Below are positions 1 through 7,480 of a stretch of 12,044 nt of DNA, in pieces. A model generated the notes under the pieces. It did not search any database. It was not told the DNA's origin and saw nothing but the letters and a program-made list of their open reading frames with translations. Made by a program: the position numbers and the translations under genes. Where the stretch lies: positions 1-12,044 of the forward strand of contig JAPJRE010000094.1 of assembly GCA_030824725.1 (NCBI GenBank), given 5' to 3'. The stretch's first letter is position 1, and each line of letters starts with the position of its first letter. The DNA is from Sphingomonas sp. (GTDB lineage: Bacteria > Pseudomonadota > Alphaproteobacteria > Sphingomonadales > Sphingomonadaceae).

Positions 1-13
1 CAGCTTTGCAGGA

Positions 14-2215
14 CTACGCCGCGTTCCTCCGCATTACCGCTTCCTCGCGATAAGCGATCTTATGGCGAGCTGCGCATAAGATCGCCCAGGCATCGGCATA
101 GGTGTCGTACACCGCGATCTGTTCAGGCGTCAGCTCGTGGCGGAGGATGTCATATTCGACCCCGGCGAAGCTCAGCGCGCGCGCGGTGTAGAGGCCGGTC
201 GCCTTGAGATCGCGCGCGACCAGTTCCATCGCCGCGATCCCGCCCTGCCGGATCTGGGTGATGAACGCCTCGCGGTTGGCGAAGGCGGTCTCCGGCCCCC
301 ACAGGCCGAGCCGCACGGCATAGGCGAGGTTGTTCACCTCCGACGCGCCGGTCGCCGAGGCGTAGAGCACGCGGGCGTCGGGCAGGTGGTTCTGCAGGAG
401 AACGCCGGCGATGCCCTGCTGCGAGCCCTTCTTGGTGCCCATCGACCCTTCGCCACCCGCGACGCCGCCCATCTCATGCGCCTCGTCGAACGCGATGACG
501 CCGTCGAAGTCGGCACCGGCCCAGGCGATGATTTGATCGAGCCGGGTGGCGTCGCCGCGGTTGGAGCGCAGCGTCGGATAGGTCACGAACAGGACGCCCT
601 CGTCCATCGTGACGGGCTCGTCGATCTTCCAGCGCGAGAGCGGCTGCACATCGGCCGCGAGACCGCCGAGCGCGGTCCAGTCGCGGATCGCGTCGGTATG
701 GAGCGCCTCGTTCTTGCTGATCCAGATGTTCTTGCGACGACCCGCCAGCCAGTTGTCGAGGATGACGGCCGCGACCTGCCGCCCCTTCCCTGCCCCGGTG
801 CCGTCGCCCAGGAAATAGCCCTTGCGGTACGCGCGTCCGTCGTCGGAGAGCACCAGCCCCACGCCCTCCTTGTCTGGCTTGCTCAGGCCCGGGATATACT
901 GGGTCCAGGCATGGCCGGCGTAAACGACGGTCTCGAGCTGCGAGGAGGACAGGAGGCGTTCGGTGACGGTGCGTTCGGGCAGCGACGGAACATGGACGGG
1001 GATCGGCGCGGGGATCGAGCCCATCGCGATCGATTCCACCAGCGCGGTCGGATGCTCGCCGGCAGCGTCGAACACGATACGGCTCGGCCGATAGGGCAGA
1101 TAGACGCCGGACTGCTCGGCGAGTGGCGCCGGCGTCTCGAGTACCTGGTAGCCGACCGGGAGAACCTCGTTCCTGGCGAGAGCGCGGAAGATGCGCGGGG
1201 TGGCAGCGGGCTTCGATCTCACGCTGCGCAGGAGGGACAGCCCCCCGCCCCGCTTGACCGGCGCCGGAGTGGCGGCCTCCGGGATCAGATCCTGCCGGGG
1301 CGGGATGACCAGCGCCTCGACCAGGTCGCTTACGGCGCCGCGCTGGAGCGTGACCGTCGTGGTATCACCCACCGTCTTGTCGATGACATAGAGTCGCACC
1401 GCGACTCCGGTGCCGTGCTTGCCATAGGCATGGGTCAGCCGGATCGAGGTGCGCAGCGCGACGCTCGCCAGCGTCGTCGACCAGATCGTGCCCATGCGCG
1501 CGGAGTTGAAGAACCAGTCGGGCATGATCGCGACGACGCGCCCGCCAGGCCGCACACGCTTGATCGCCGCCTGCAGGTGGCGGACCGCAGCGAGCGCGTC
1601 GGCACCGCGGCCGAGCGAGCGCGAGAAGGGCGGGTTCATCAGGATGAGGCTGGGGCGCTCCGCGGATGCCATGACGCTGGCGATCTGCGCGCCGTCGTGG
1701 CCGGTAACGCTGGCTTTCGGGAAGGTGGCCGACAGCCGCTCGCGGCGCGCGGGATCGATCTCGTTGAGCTGGAGCGCCGCGATCGGCGGGAGGCCCGCTA
1801 CCAGGAGACCGTTGCCGGCGCTCGGTTCGAGTACGATGTCATCCGCGCGTGCGTTCGCGAGCATGACCGTGATCGTGGCGAGATCGAGCGGGGTCGAGAA
1901 TTGCTGCCAGTCGATCTGCTCCTCGCTGCGCACGGTCTGGGTAGGAAGGCGCGCCATAAGCCCGATCGCGGCGTCGACCGCCGGCGTGGTGCCTGCTGCG
2001 CATACCGCCAGCGCGGTCGCATGCTCCAGCACCTCGAAGCTCTCGCGCTGGGTCCAGCGACCATCGGCGTCGGTGCCGCCATAGGCGCGGATCATCGCGT
2101 CGTTGAGCATCGCTCGGGTGATCTTCGCGTCGCCGGCGATCGCGGGGAGCAGCAGGCGGGCGGCAGCGGTGGCATGGTCGGCGCGCGCGGGCGCAGGGTC
2201 GAACAGGTCGGTCAT
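14..2215 (-). CDS. Strawberry-notch-like methyltransferase/helicase, C-terminally truncated
   Basis: Large DNA-modification/helicase protein of the bacterial strawberry-notch type common on alphaproteobacterial plasmids. Seen: an N-terminal adenine-methyltransferase-like fold with SAM motif LEPSAGNGLL (about residues 129-138) and catalytic-type NPPF (194-197); then an SF2 helicase part with Walker A GDGTGAGKGRQ (470-480), DEAH box (577-580) and motif YASATG (618-623). The ATG at 2215 follows a GGAG six bases upstream, and the gene lies 58 bp downstream of the primase-like gene, so they are probably co-transcribed. Family members are usually about twice as long, with a second helicase lobe and a conserved C-terminal domain; neither is present in the 733 residues here. 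The family-like sequence ends near YADAWAI (706-712), exactly where an inverted repeat begins, and about 20 unrelated-looking codons lead to a TAG. I infer disruption by a mobile element, so this is probably a broken gene. The rest may lie left of the window. Confidence 0.85.
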   Translation of the reverse strand: MTDLFDPAPARADHATAAARLLLPAIAGDAKITRAMLNDAMIRAYGGTDADGRWTQRESFEVLEHATALAVCAAGTTPAVDAAIGLMARLPTQTVRSEEQIDWQQFSTPLDLATITVMLANARADDIVLEPSAGNGLLVAGLPPIAALQLNEIDPARRERLSATFPKASVTGHDGAQIASVMASAERPSLILMNPPFSRSLGRGADALAAVRHLQAAIKRVRPGGRVVAIMPDWFFNSARMGTIWSTTLASVALRTSIRLTHAYGKHGTGVAVRLYVIDKTVGDTTTVTLQRGAVSDLVEALVIPPRQDLIPEAATPAPVKRGGGLSLLRSVRSKPAATPRIFRALARNEVLPVGYQVLETPAPLAEQSGVYLPYRPSRIVFDAAGEHPTALVESIAMGSIPAPIPVHVPSLPERTVTERLLSSSQLETVVYAGHAWTQYIPGLSKPDKEGVGLVLSDDGRAYRKGYFLGDGTGAGKGRQVAAVILDNWLAGRRKNIWISKNEALHTDAIRDWTALGGLAADVQPLSRWKIDEPVTMDEGVLFVTYPTLRSNRGDATRLDQIIAWAGADFDGVIAFDEAHEMGGVAGGEGSMGTKKGSQQGIAGVLLQNHLPDARVLYASATGASEVNNLAYAVRLGLWGPETAFANREAFITQIRQGGIAAMELVARDLKATGLYTARALSFAGVEYDILRHELTPEQIAVYDTYADAWAILCAARHKIAYREEAVMRRNAA
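54..85. repeat. Perfect 11-bp inverted repeat at the helicase break point
   Basis: Arms GCGATCTTATG (54-64) and CATAAGATCGC (75-85) are perfect complements around a 10-bp centre. The repeat sits where the helicase sequence stops matching its family. Two looser motifs of the same flavour lie just left of it: on the minus strand, TTATCGCGAGGAAGCGG and TAATGCGGAGGAACGCGG. CTTATG/CATAAG arms are the kind of sequence found at ends or core sites of elements moved by tyrosine recombinases (for example recombinase-in-trio elements). Assigning it to such an element is inference, because no recombinase gene is visible to the left. Confidence 0.55.
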
Positions 2216-2273
2216 GGGGGTCTCCGGGTCTGTGGCTGCTCGTGCAGCTCACGACCCCGACCCCCCTTCCCTC

Positions 2274-3113
2274 TCAGGCTCCGGGTTTCACGACGTCGGC
2301 CCAGTCGCCATAACGTGAGGGTGGCGGCATCCGCTTCAGCGTCAGCCCGCGCGGCCGATAGGCGGCCCACGCCTTGCGTCGTGCGCGTCGGCCCTCGAAG
2401 TCATTGTCCTCGGCGAAGATCAGCGTGGTGACGCTATCGGGGATGTGGACACGGTCGAGCCGCGCCGCGCCGAGCGTCGCCCAGCACGGGATGCCGTGGA
2501 TCTGGGTGAAGGCGGCCGAGGTCTCGAACCCCTCACCAAGCGCCAATGTGTCGGTGACGCGCATGCCCTGCCAGGTCGCACCTCCCGGCGTGCCGAGCGT
2601 CGCCTTGTCGAGATAGCCGCCATGCGCGAGGTCGAGGAAGATGCGCTGAATCGAGCGCAGCGTGCGCCCCTCCCGCGCCGCGATCAGCAGCGCCGGGAGG
2701 AACCGGGTATGCGGTTTCGGTCCCCACGGACAGCGCGGGTGGTAGCTCAGGTCGTCGAAGGCGCCGGTGATGCCGCGAAAGCGGAGATAGGCTTCCGCGG
2801 GCGTTCCGGCGATCGGCAACCCCTCGTTCCACAGCCGTTCGATGTTGGCGGGTCTGCCGGTGCGCTGTTCAGCGGGTGGGTCGTAGGTGCGTCCGGGTCT
2901 GATGCGCGCGATCTCGCGGAGCACGTCCTCGGCGGTGCAGCCGGCGAAGCAGTGAACGAGGATGCCGTCATGGCCCTGCCGGATCGAGAGGCTGGGATCG
3001 CTGTCGGCGTGGGCCGGGCAACGGCACATGGCGTTGTAGCCGTGCCAGGTGCCGCCGAGGGCGCCGACGATGTCCACGATGGTCTGGGTGGGTTTTAGCG
3101 CAACGAGGGGCAT
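2274..3113 (-). CDS. Zinc-finger/Toprim primase-like protein
   Basis: A DnaG-like plasmid protein of 279 aa, probably acting in plasmid or conjugative DNA metabolism. Seen: an N-terminal CHC2-like zinc finger with C30/C32, H35 (CRCPAH) and the pair C55-x3-C59 (CFAGC); a central region of about 90 residues; and a C-terminal Toprim fold with the catalytic acid in GEGFET (E194) and the acidic DxD-like stretch AEDND (234-238). Toprim proteins bind Mg2+ through these acids in primases and topoisomerases. No separate polymerase or helicase domain is present, so primase activity is inferred. The start ATG has AAAGGA about 7 bases upstream. The 13-base leader AGGATCGGTCATG is identical to that of parA, 1.1 kb upstream on the same strand. 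It precedes the helicase gene with a 58-bp gap and probably heads that two-gene operon. Confidence 0.87.
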   Translation of the reverse strand: MPLVALKPTQTIVDIVGALGGTWHGYNAMCRCPAHADSDPSLSIRQGHDGILVHCFAGCTAEDVLREIARIRPGRTYDPPAEQRTGRPANIERLWNEGLPIAGTPAEAYLRFRGITGAFDDLSYHPRCPWGPKPHTRFLPALLIAAREGRTLRSIQRIFLDLAHGGYLDKATLGTPGGATWQGMRVTDTLALGEGFETSAAFTQIHGIPCWATLGAARLDRVHIPDSVTTLIFAEDNDFEGRRARRKAWAAYRPRGLTLKRMPPPSRYGDWADVVKPGA

Positions 3114-3169
3114 GACCGATCCTTTCTCGCTGCCTCTGACCCCCTTCTCTCTCTTCCTAGGTGACTCAG

Positions 3170-3284
3170 TAGCTGCTGGCTAGCAGCTAGCGGAAGATCC
3201 CCGTGTTAGCAGTTAGACCTCCGCTATCTAGCGTTGAGATGGCTGGTATCTAGCGGCTAGCTACCTTTGAGCTAGCAGTTTCTC
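3170..3284. repeat. Left GCTAGC repeat cluster, candidate centromere/operator
   Basis: GCTAGC occurs four times in about 100 bp (3179, 3186, 3256, 3271), with related TTAGCAG (3206), CTATCTAGCG (3224) and GTATCTAGCGG (3246). TAGCTGCT (3170-3177) and AGCAGCTA (3182-3189) form a perfect inverted repeat with a GGCT spacer. The cluster starts downstream of the RHH gene and runs into its last codons. Its pattern and position fit binding sites for the RHH partition protein, as known for ParF/ParG-type systems. Binding itself is inferred. Confidence 0.7.
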
Positions 3285-3569
3285 ATAAGCGTCGAGTGCC
3301 TTCTCGAGCACTTCTGTAAGAAGCAGACCCTCACGTTGAGCTATTTCGCGGATTCGATTGTCCCATTCGGGTGTGACCCTAGTCGCAAATTGTTGAGTGC
3401 GGTTAGTCTTGCGCGAACTGCGGGCATCAATGCGGGTTGCGGTTATCAGCGGTGCAGCCGGAGGGGCGGGGGCTACTTCGGGTGCATCCAAATTCTGGCT
3501 CGCCTCACTGATTGGTGGGGGTGAACCCAAACGAGTAGCCTTCTTTAGCTTCGAGATATCGGCCATCAT
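3261..3569 (-). CDS. Ribbon-helix-helix partition partner (ParG/ParB-like)
   Basis: A 102-aa protein in the position of the centromere-binding partner of ParA. Seen: a flexible, Pro/Ala-rich basic N-terminus (residues 1-57, with SKLKKATRLG near the start) and a C-terminal ribbon-helix-helix fold: beta strand around QQFATRV (59-65), helix 1 around EWDNRIREIAQREG (68-81), helix 2 LLLTEVLEKALDAYEKLL (82-99). In ParG-type proteins the N-terminal tail stimulates the ParA ATPase and the RHH dimer binds repeats at the centromere and represses the operon. The ATG directly follows the parA stop (TGA then ATGATG), so translation is probably coupled. Flanking GCTAGC repeats on both sides of the operon are the likely binding sites, and its own 3' end overlaps the left cluster. 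A second ATG one codon later is an alternative start. A plain CopG-like repressor is the other reading, but the parA context argues for partition. Confidence 0.85.
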   Translation of the reverse strand: MMADISKLKKATRLGSPPPISEASQNLDAPEVAPAPPAAPLITATRIDARSSRKTNRTQQFATRVTPEWDNRIREIAQREGLLLTEVLEKALDAYEKLLAQR

Positions 3570-4199
3570 TCACCCCGCTACTTTGTCGATTAGGGATTGG
3601 ATCAGAGTATCAGCACGCTGGTTAAGGCCGGAGAATTTGGTTTCGGTAATTGACAGGCCTTGGTTCTGCGCTTGCCGGTATGCTGGTCGTTCCACGATCG
3701 AACCGTCGAGGACATTATACCCCGCTTCGGTCAAATACGCCCGCGCGTCATTTTCTTCAGCCGAAGTTCCAATGCGGTTGAGCGCAAAAACGAGCCGTCC
3801 AGTCGGGATACCCTCCTTAACAAGGGCATGGTATTCGCGGACGGCAGGCCTGAGATCGTCCAAGGATGCGCCGGTGGGTTGAACCACGAGTGACGATGAC
3901 CGTGCAATTTCAAGTGTAGCTTTGCTGGTCCGAGCGGGGCCGTCGATGATAAGCAGATCGAAGCCGTCTGCAGCGGCCAGGGCCTGAGACGCGGTTTTGA
4001 ATGCCTCAACCGACACAATCGGCTCGATGGAGATGCCAAGGCGTGCTCGGTGCCAATCGACCGAAGTGCCCTGTTGAGTATCGAGATCGGCGATTTTAAC
4101 CCGCAGTTCGCCTGCCGCCGCCTCGCGAGCAAGGGCTCTTGCCAAGGTGCTTTTTCCTACACCGCCTTTTTGTGAGACGAATGCTACGACAGCAGCCAT
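3570..4199 (-). CDS. parA: ParA-family partition ATPase (small, type Ib)
   Basis: A Walker-type ATPase that drives plasmid segregation over the nucleoid. Seen: deviant Walker A KGGVGKST (11-18) with the signature lysine K11, motif A' ADLDTQQGTS (37-46) and Walker B LLIIDGPA (82-89). At 209 aa it lacks the N-terminal HTH extension of type Ia ParA/SopA, which places it with the small ParF/VirC1-like group that relies on a separate RHH partner for operator binding. That partner follows immediately. The ATG has AGGA 7 bases upstream in a leader identical to that of the primase-like gene. The region upstream (4228-4323) is filled with GCTAGC repeats, so autoregulation by the RHH protein is likely. 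The codon use is noticeably less GC-rich than in the flanking helicase and recombinase genes, which suggests that the par block has its own history. Confidence 0.95.
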   Translation of the reverse strand: MAAVVAFVSQKGGVGKSTLARALAREAAAGELRVKIADLDTQQGTSVDWHRARLGISIEPIVSVEAFKTASQALAAADGFDLLIIDGPARTSKATLEIARSSSLVVQPTGASLDDLRPAVREYHALVKEGIPTGRLVFALNRIGTSAEENDARAYLTEAGYNVLDGSIVERPAYRQAQNQGLSITETKFSGLNQRADTLIQSLIDKVAG

Positions 4200-4227
4200 G
4201 ACCGATCCTGTGATAGTTCGAACGACT

Positions 4228-4323
4228 GGATAGCTAGCCGCTCTCTAGCAGTTTGGCAACCGCTACCTATGTGATAGCTAGCTGATACCCAACCAGCAGA
4301 TATCTGTGAGCTAGCTGCTACCC
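4228..4323. promoter_or_regulatory. Right GCTAGC repeat cluster upstream of parA (operator/centromere)
   Basis: GCTAGC occurs at 4233, 4277 and 4310, with CTAGCAG at 4245 and a related GCTACC at 4262. TAGCTAGCCGCT (4231-4242) is the exact reverse complement of 3252-3263 in the left cluster, CTAGCAGTTT (4245-4254) is identical to 3272-3281, and TAGCTGCT (4312-4319) recurs at 3170-3177. It covers the expected parA promoter, so it could serve both as operator and as half of a two-part centromere. I did not find a convincing -35/-10 pair. Confidence 0.7.
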
Positions 4324-4367
4324 ACGGGGGTTTGCCTGACCTAGTCTGGATCAAGCACTGGGAGATA

Positions 4368-4384
4368 GTGGAATTTTTTTCCAC
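4368..4384. other. Small hairpin with T loop upstream of the transglycosylase
   Basis: GTGGAA (4368-4373) and TTCCAC (4379-4384) are perfect complements separated by five T residues. It lies between the parA operator and the plus-strand transglycosylase gene. It could be a weak boundary structure or protein site; it lacks the T-tract placement of a classic terminator. Confidence 0.3.
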
Positions 4385-4421
4385 GTTGTGCGGTTGATCG
4401 AAACATGATGTTCAATGATCG

Positions 4422-5339
4422 ATGAACACGCGATCGAACTCGAGCTTATGCGTAGTGGGTAGTGTTATGGCACTGCTATGGGCGCAAACATCGGCAGCTA
4501 AGCAGGCCGAGGTAATGACATTTGATGGGCAGGCAGTTGAAGCCGTCATCGATGTGGGCCCGAGAATGCGGGGTATGCCAACAGACGGAACGCCGCCAGT
4601 ACCAAGCATGGAAGCCGTTTTAGGCAATGACTTCAGATCATTCGGCAGCCCCGTAATGGAACCCCAAGAGGAGGCAATAAGCACGTCGCATATATCGGTG
4701 CCCCTTTGGATGCAGACTGGCCAGGTTTCGGGGGGAGCTGGCCGGGCAGCGATGTCCGATATCGCAAGTTATCTCTACACCCCACAGGCTTGCTCAATCA
4801 CACCCTACCGTCCACGCGGCGATTTTCCAGGCTGGCTCGAAGCTCGGCGGGCTCAATATTACCCCTTGATCCAGGCCGTGGCGTGCGAAGCTGGTGTGCC
4901 AGTCGGGCTTTTCGATGCACTGGTGGCCCAGGAAAGCCGCTATGACCCATTGATCGTATCACCGAAGGGCGCCGTTGGCCTTACCCAATTGATGCCCGGT
5001 ACAGCGCGTGGACTTGGGGTTTTCAATTCGAGAGATCCGTTGTCGAACCTGAGGGGAGGGGCCAGATACCTCCGCGCGCATCTGGATGAGTTCAAGCGGG
5101 TCGATCTAGCCTTGGCCGCGTACAATGCAGGTCCAGGACGCGTTCGATCGATGCGCCGTATTCCGCCGTTTCGCGAGACGATGGACTATGTCGCAGCGAT
5201 CACTCGAGGGTGGAGCACCGGATCGTTCAGGACAGCATCGATTCAGACCGCCGGTTTGGCAGTGGGTCGACAGGAATTCCGGGGCAGGGGGGTCCAGTTA
5301 CTCGCTTACACATCTACAAGAGTATCGAACCCGAGGTAG
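4422..5339 (+). CDS. Exported lytic transglycosylase (SLT domain)
   Basis: A 305-aa peptidoglycan-cleaving enzyme that would make 1,6-anhydro-muropeptides in the periplasm. Seen: an N-terminal signal-like segment (hydrophobic CVVGSVMALLWA, then TSAA, likely cleaved near residue 26); a linker of about 110 residues; and a C-terminal goose-lysozyme-like SLT domain (about 145-265) with the catalytic Glu in AQESRYDP (E171), GAVGLTQLMPGTA (183-195) and AAYNAGPGRV (232-241). These motifs define family 1 transglycosylases such as Slt70 and VirB1. On plasmids such enzymes usually open the wall for a type IV secretion system, so a conjugation role is inferred; no vir/tra genes are in the window. The ATG at 4422 has no clear ribosome site but best preserves the signal peptide. 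The 3' end overlaps the convergent small membrane gene by 34 bp. GC is lower than in the accessory operon next to it. Confidence 0.9.
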   Translation: MNTRSNSSLCVVGSVMALLWAQTSAAKQAEVMTFDGQAVEAVIDVGPRMRGMPTDGTPPVPSMEAVLGNDFRSFGSPVMEPQEEAISTSHISVPLWMQTGQVSGGAGRAAMSDIASYLYTPQACSITPYRPRGDFPGWLEARRAQYYPLIQAVACEAGVPVGLFDALVAQESRYDPLIVSPKGAVGLTQLMPGTARGLGVFNSRDPLSNLRGGARYLRAHLDEFKRVDLALAAYNAGPGRVRSMRRIPPFRETMDYVAAITRGWSTGSFRTASIQTAGLAVGRQEFRGRGVQLLAYTSTRVSNPR

Positions 5340-5581
5340 TGCGCGTAATAGATCGCAATTCCGAGGATCGCCGGCGCGCCGAGCAGATAGTTGATCTGCC
5401 AACGTATCCACAACCGGGGTGCAACGAGTACCTTATCGAGGACGGTCGCAGTTGGGAGTTTGCTAGTTCCCAGACGATAATCGTAGGCGGTCTTTATCAT
5501 CGCGAGGACAGCGCACAGCGCCACCATGACGCCGACCGCGGCATAGAGTGAAAGCCAGGCCTGAAGTGTCGCTTGGGGCAT
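5306..5581 (-). CDS. Small two-TM membrane protein downstream of the ThDP enzyme
   Basis: I do not recognise the family. The 91-aa product has two clear hydrophobic spans, about residues 8-29 (WLSLYAAVGVMVALCAVLAM) and 65-84 (YLLGAPAILGIAIYYAHYLG), joined by a basic, Trp-rich loop (KVLVAPRLWIRWQ), so it is probably an inner-membrane protein with both ends on the same side. I chose the ATG at 5581, preceded by AGGTGG at good spacing; a GTG at 5590 would add three residues. It starts 34 bp after the ThDP enzyme gene on the same strand with no obvious terminator between, so co-transcription from the stress promoter is likely. A role in docking the enzyme to the membrane or in quinone-linked electron transfer is speculation. 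Its last 34 bp overlap the convergent transglycosylase gene. A non-coding reading is possible but less likely, given the TM pattern and the ribosome site. Confidence 0.65.
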   Translation of the reverse strand: MPQATLQAWLSLYAAVGVMVALCAVLAMIKTAYDYRLGTSKLPTATVLDKVLVAPRLWIRWQINYLLGAPAILGIAIYYAHYLGFDTLVDV

Positions 5582-5615
5582 GCCGACCACCTAGCAGCAA
5601 GATGCTGACGGTCCA

Positions 5616-7409
5616 TTAACCGCTGAATCGCGCATTAGTTACCAGGAGCTGGCGCGCCGTGTCGGCGATCATCGTGCCCAGGCCCTTGTCTCCCATCACC
5701 ATCGAACTCATCAGACCCTTGGCCTGCTCGAGCGTCAGTTGCGGTGGAAACGGCACGACCTCGGGATCGGTCTTCACCTCGATGAGCGTCGGGCGATCGG
5801 CGGAGAGCGCAACTTCCCACGCCGGCCCAAGCGCGGATGGATCATCGACGTAGATGCCGCCAAGCCCCAGCAATTCCGCGAAGCGCGCGTAGGGGACGTC
5901 CGGAATATCCTGCGTCGTCGGGAAACGCGGATTGCCTTCCATCACCCGCTGTTCCCACGTGACCTCGTTGAGATCGCCGTTGTTGAAGACGCAGACGATG
6001 AAGCGCGGATCGCGCCACTGCTTCCAATATTTCTGGACGGTGATGAGTTCGGCCAGATTGTTCATCTGCATTGCGCCGTCGCCGACCAGCGCCACGACGG
6101 GCCGATCAGGATAAGCAAACTTGGCCGCGATCGCATAGGGAACCGCAGCGCCCATAGAGGCTAAACCGCCCGAGAGAGAGGCACGCTGCCCGACCTTCAC
6201 GCGATAGTCGCGCGCGTACCAGTTGGCGCATGAGCCCGAATCCGAGGTGACGATCGCGTCGGCGGGCAGACGCGGCGACATTTCCCAGACCACGCGCTGG
6301 GGATTGACGGGCTTTGCTTCCGCCATGGCGCGTTCCTCGAGCGTCTGCCACCACTGCGCAGTCGCCTTCTCGATGCCTTCGCGCCAACTGCGATCATCCT
6401 TGCGCTGGAGCAGCGGGATCAGCGCTTTCAGCGTTTCGGCCGCATCTCCATGCAGGTTGACCTCGACGGGGTAGCGCAGCCCCAGCATCGATGCGTCGAT
6501 GTCGACCTGCACGGCCCTCGCCTGCCCGTCTTTCGGCAGGAACTCGGCCCAGGGAAAGCCCGTGCCGATCAGCAGAAGCGTGTCGCACTCGCGCATGAGG
6601 TCGGACGATGGCTTGGTCCCGAGCAAGCCGATCGCCCCGGTCACGAACGGCAGATCGTCAGGCAGGACATCCTTGCCGAGCAACGCTTTGGCGACGCCGG
6701 CGCCAAGCAGGTCGGCGACCTCGGTCACCACGGCCGACGCGCCGCGGGCTCCCGCCCCAATCAGGATAGCGACCTTGGCGCCTGCATTCAGTACCTCCGC
6801 CGCGCGCGCGAGATCGGCGGGCTGCGGGACGACGATCGGATGTGCATAGCCGGTGCCCGAGCGGGTGAAGCCGTGCGCCTGGCCCGGCTCCTCATATTTC
6901 GTATCCTGTATGTCCTTGGGCAGCACGATGGTTGAGACCGCGTTGCCCGCGACCGCGATCCGGATCGCGCGATCGGTCACATGGCGGACCTGCGCCGGCG
7001 CGCTCGCCTCCTGCACATAGGCGGCGACGTCGGCAAACAGTCGGTCGAGATTGAGCTCCTGCTGATAGCTTGCACCGCGCACGGTGCTCTCGGCCTGGCC
7101 CGCGATCGCGAGGACCGGGACATGGTCGAGCTTGGCGTCATAGAGCCCGGTGATCAGGTGGGTCGCGCCCGGACCGCCGGTCGACAGGCAGACGCCGAGC
7201 TCGCCGGTGAATTTCGCATGCGCCGTCGCCATGAAGGCCGCCATCTCCTCGTGGCGGACCTGGATGAACTCGATGCCCGAGCCTTCCTTCTCGGCGCGCT
7301 GGAGCGCCCCCAGCACGCCATTGATGCCATCGCCAGAATAGCCGTAGATTCGGCTCACGCCCCAATCCTTGAGGCGCTGGACGAAGAAATCGCTCGACAT
7401 GCGGGCCAT
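5616..7409 (-). CDS. Thiamine-diphosphate-dependent enzyme, pyruvate oxidase (PoxB)-like
   Basis: A cytoplasmic or membrane-associated ThDP enzyme of 597 aa, full length for the pyruvate oxidase/acetolactate synthase superfamily. Seen: an N-terminal Pyr domain with the cofactor-activating Glu in VRHEEMAAF (about E54) and STGGPGATH (76-84); a central FAD/ADP-type domain (about 190-340, with AILIGAGA); and a C-terminal PP domain with the ThDP motif starting GDGAMQMNNLAE (443-454) and closing at FNNGDLNE (475-482). The overall pattern fits the 'thiamine pyrophosphate-requiring protein' group related to PoxB, which decarboxylates pyruvate to acetate and CO2; the exact substrate cannot be read from sequence. 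A GTG at 7421 would extend it by four codons, but the ATG at 7409 has GGAGG at the right distance. A GGAAC-N17-CGTT promoter lies 72-97 bp upstream. The small membrane gene follows in the same operon. E. coli poxB is also stress/stationary-phase controlled, through RpoS. Confidence 0.92.
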   Translation of the reverse strand: MARMSSDFFVQRLKDWGVSRIYGYSGDGINGVLGALQRAEKEGSGIEFIQVRHEEMAAFMATAHAKFTGELGVCLSTGGPGATHLITGLYDAKLDHVPVLAIAGQAESTVRGASYQQELNLDRLFADVAAYVQEASAPAQVRHVTDRAIRIAVAGNAVSTIVLPKDIQDTKYEEPGQAHGFTRSGTGYAHPIVVPQPADLARAAEVLNAGAKVAILIGAGARGASAVVTEVADLLGAGVAKALLGKDVLPDDLPFVTGAIGLLGTKPSSDLMRECDTLLLIGTGFPWAEFLPKDGQARAVQVDIDASMLGLRYPVEVNLHGDAAETLKALIPLLQRKDDRSWREGIEKATAQWWQTLEERAMAEAKPVNPQRVVWEMSPRLPADAIVTSDSGSCANWYARDYRVKVGQRASLSGGLASMGAAVPYAIAAKFAYPDRPVVALVGDGAMQMNNLAELITVQKYWKQWRDPRFIVCVFNNGDLNEVTWEQRVMEGNPRFPTTQDIPDVPYARFAELLGLGGIYVDDPSALGPAWEVALSADRPTLIEVKTDPEVVPFPPQLTLEQAKGLMSSMVMGDKGLGTMIADTARQLLVTNARFSG

Positions 7410-7480
7410 GCCGCCCTCCACTTTGGGATTTGGTTTCGAGCCGGAGAGGTTCAGTCACGCATGCTCGCGCTGACGAGAAG

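Noticed and set aside
1449..2084. 211-codon plus-strand frame
   Set aside because: Lies wholly inside the helicase gene in antisense; Ser/Arg/Ala-rich with no motif.
137..2431. 764-codon open frame on the plus strand opposite the helicase
   Set aside because: It is antisense to a gene with clear methyltransferase and helicase motifs. The product is Arg/Gly-rich and low in complexity, as expected from GC bias.
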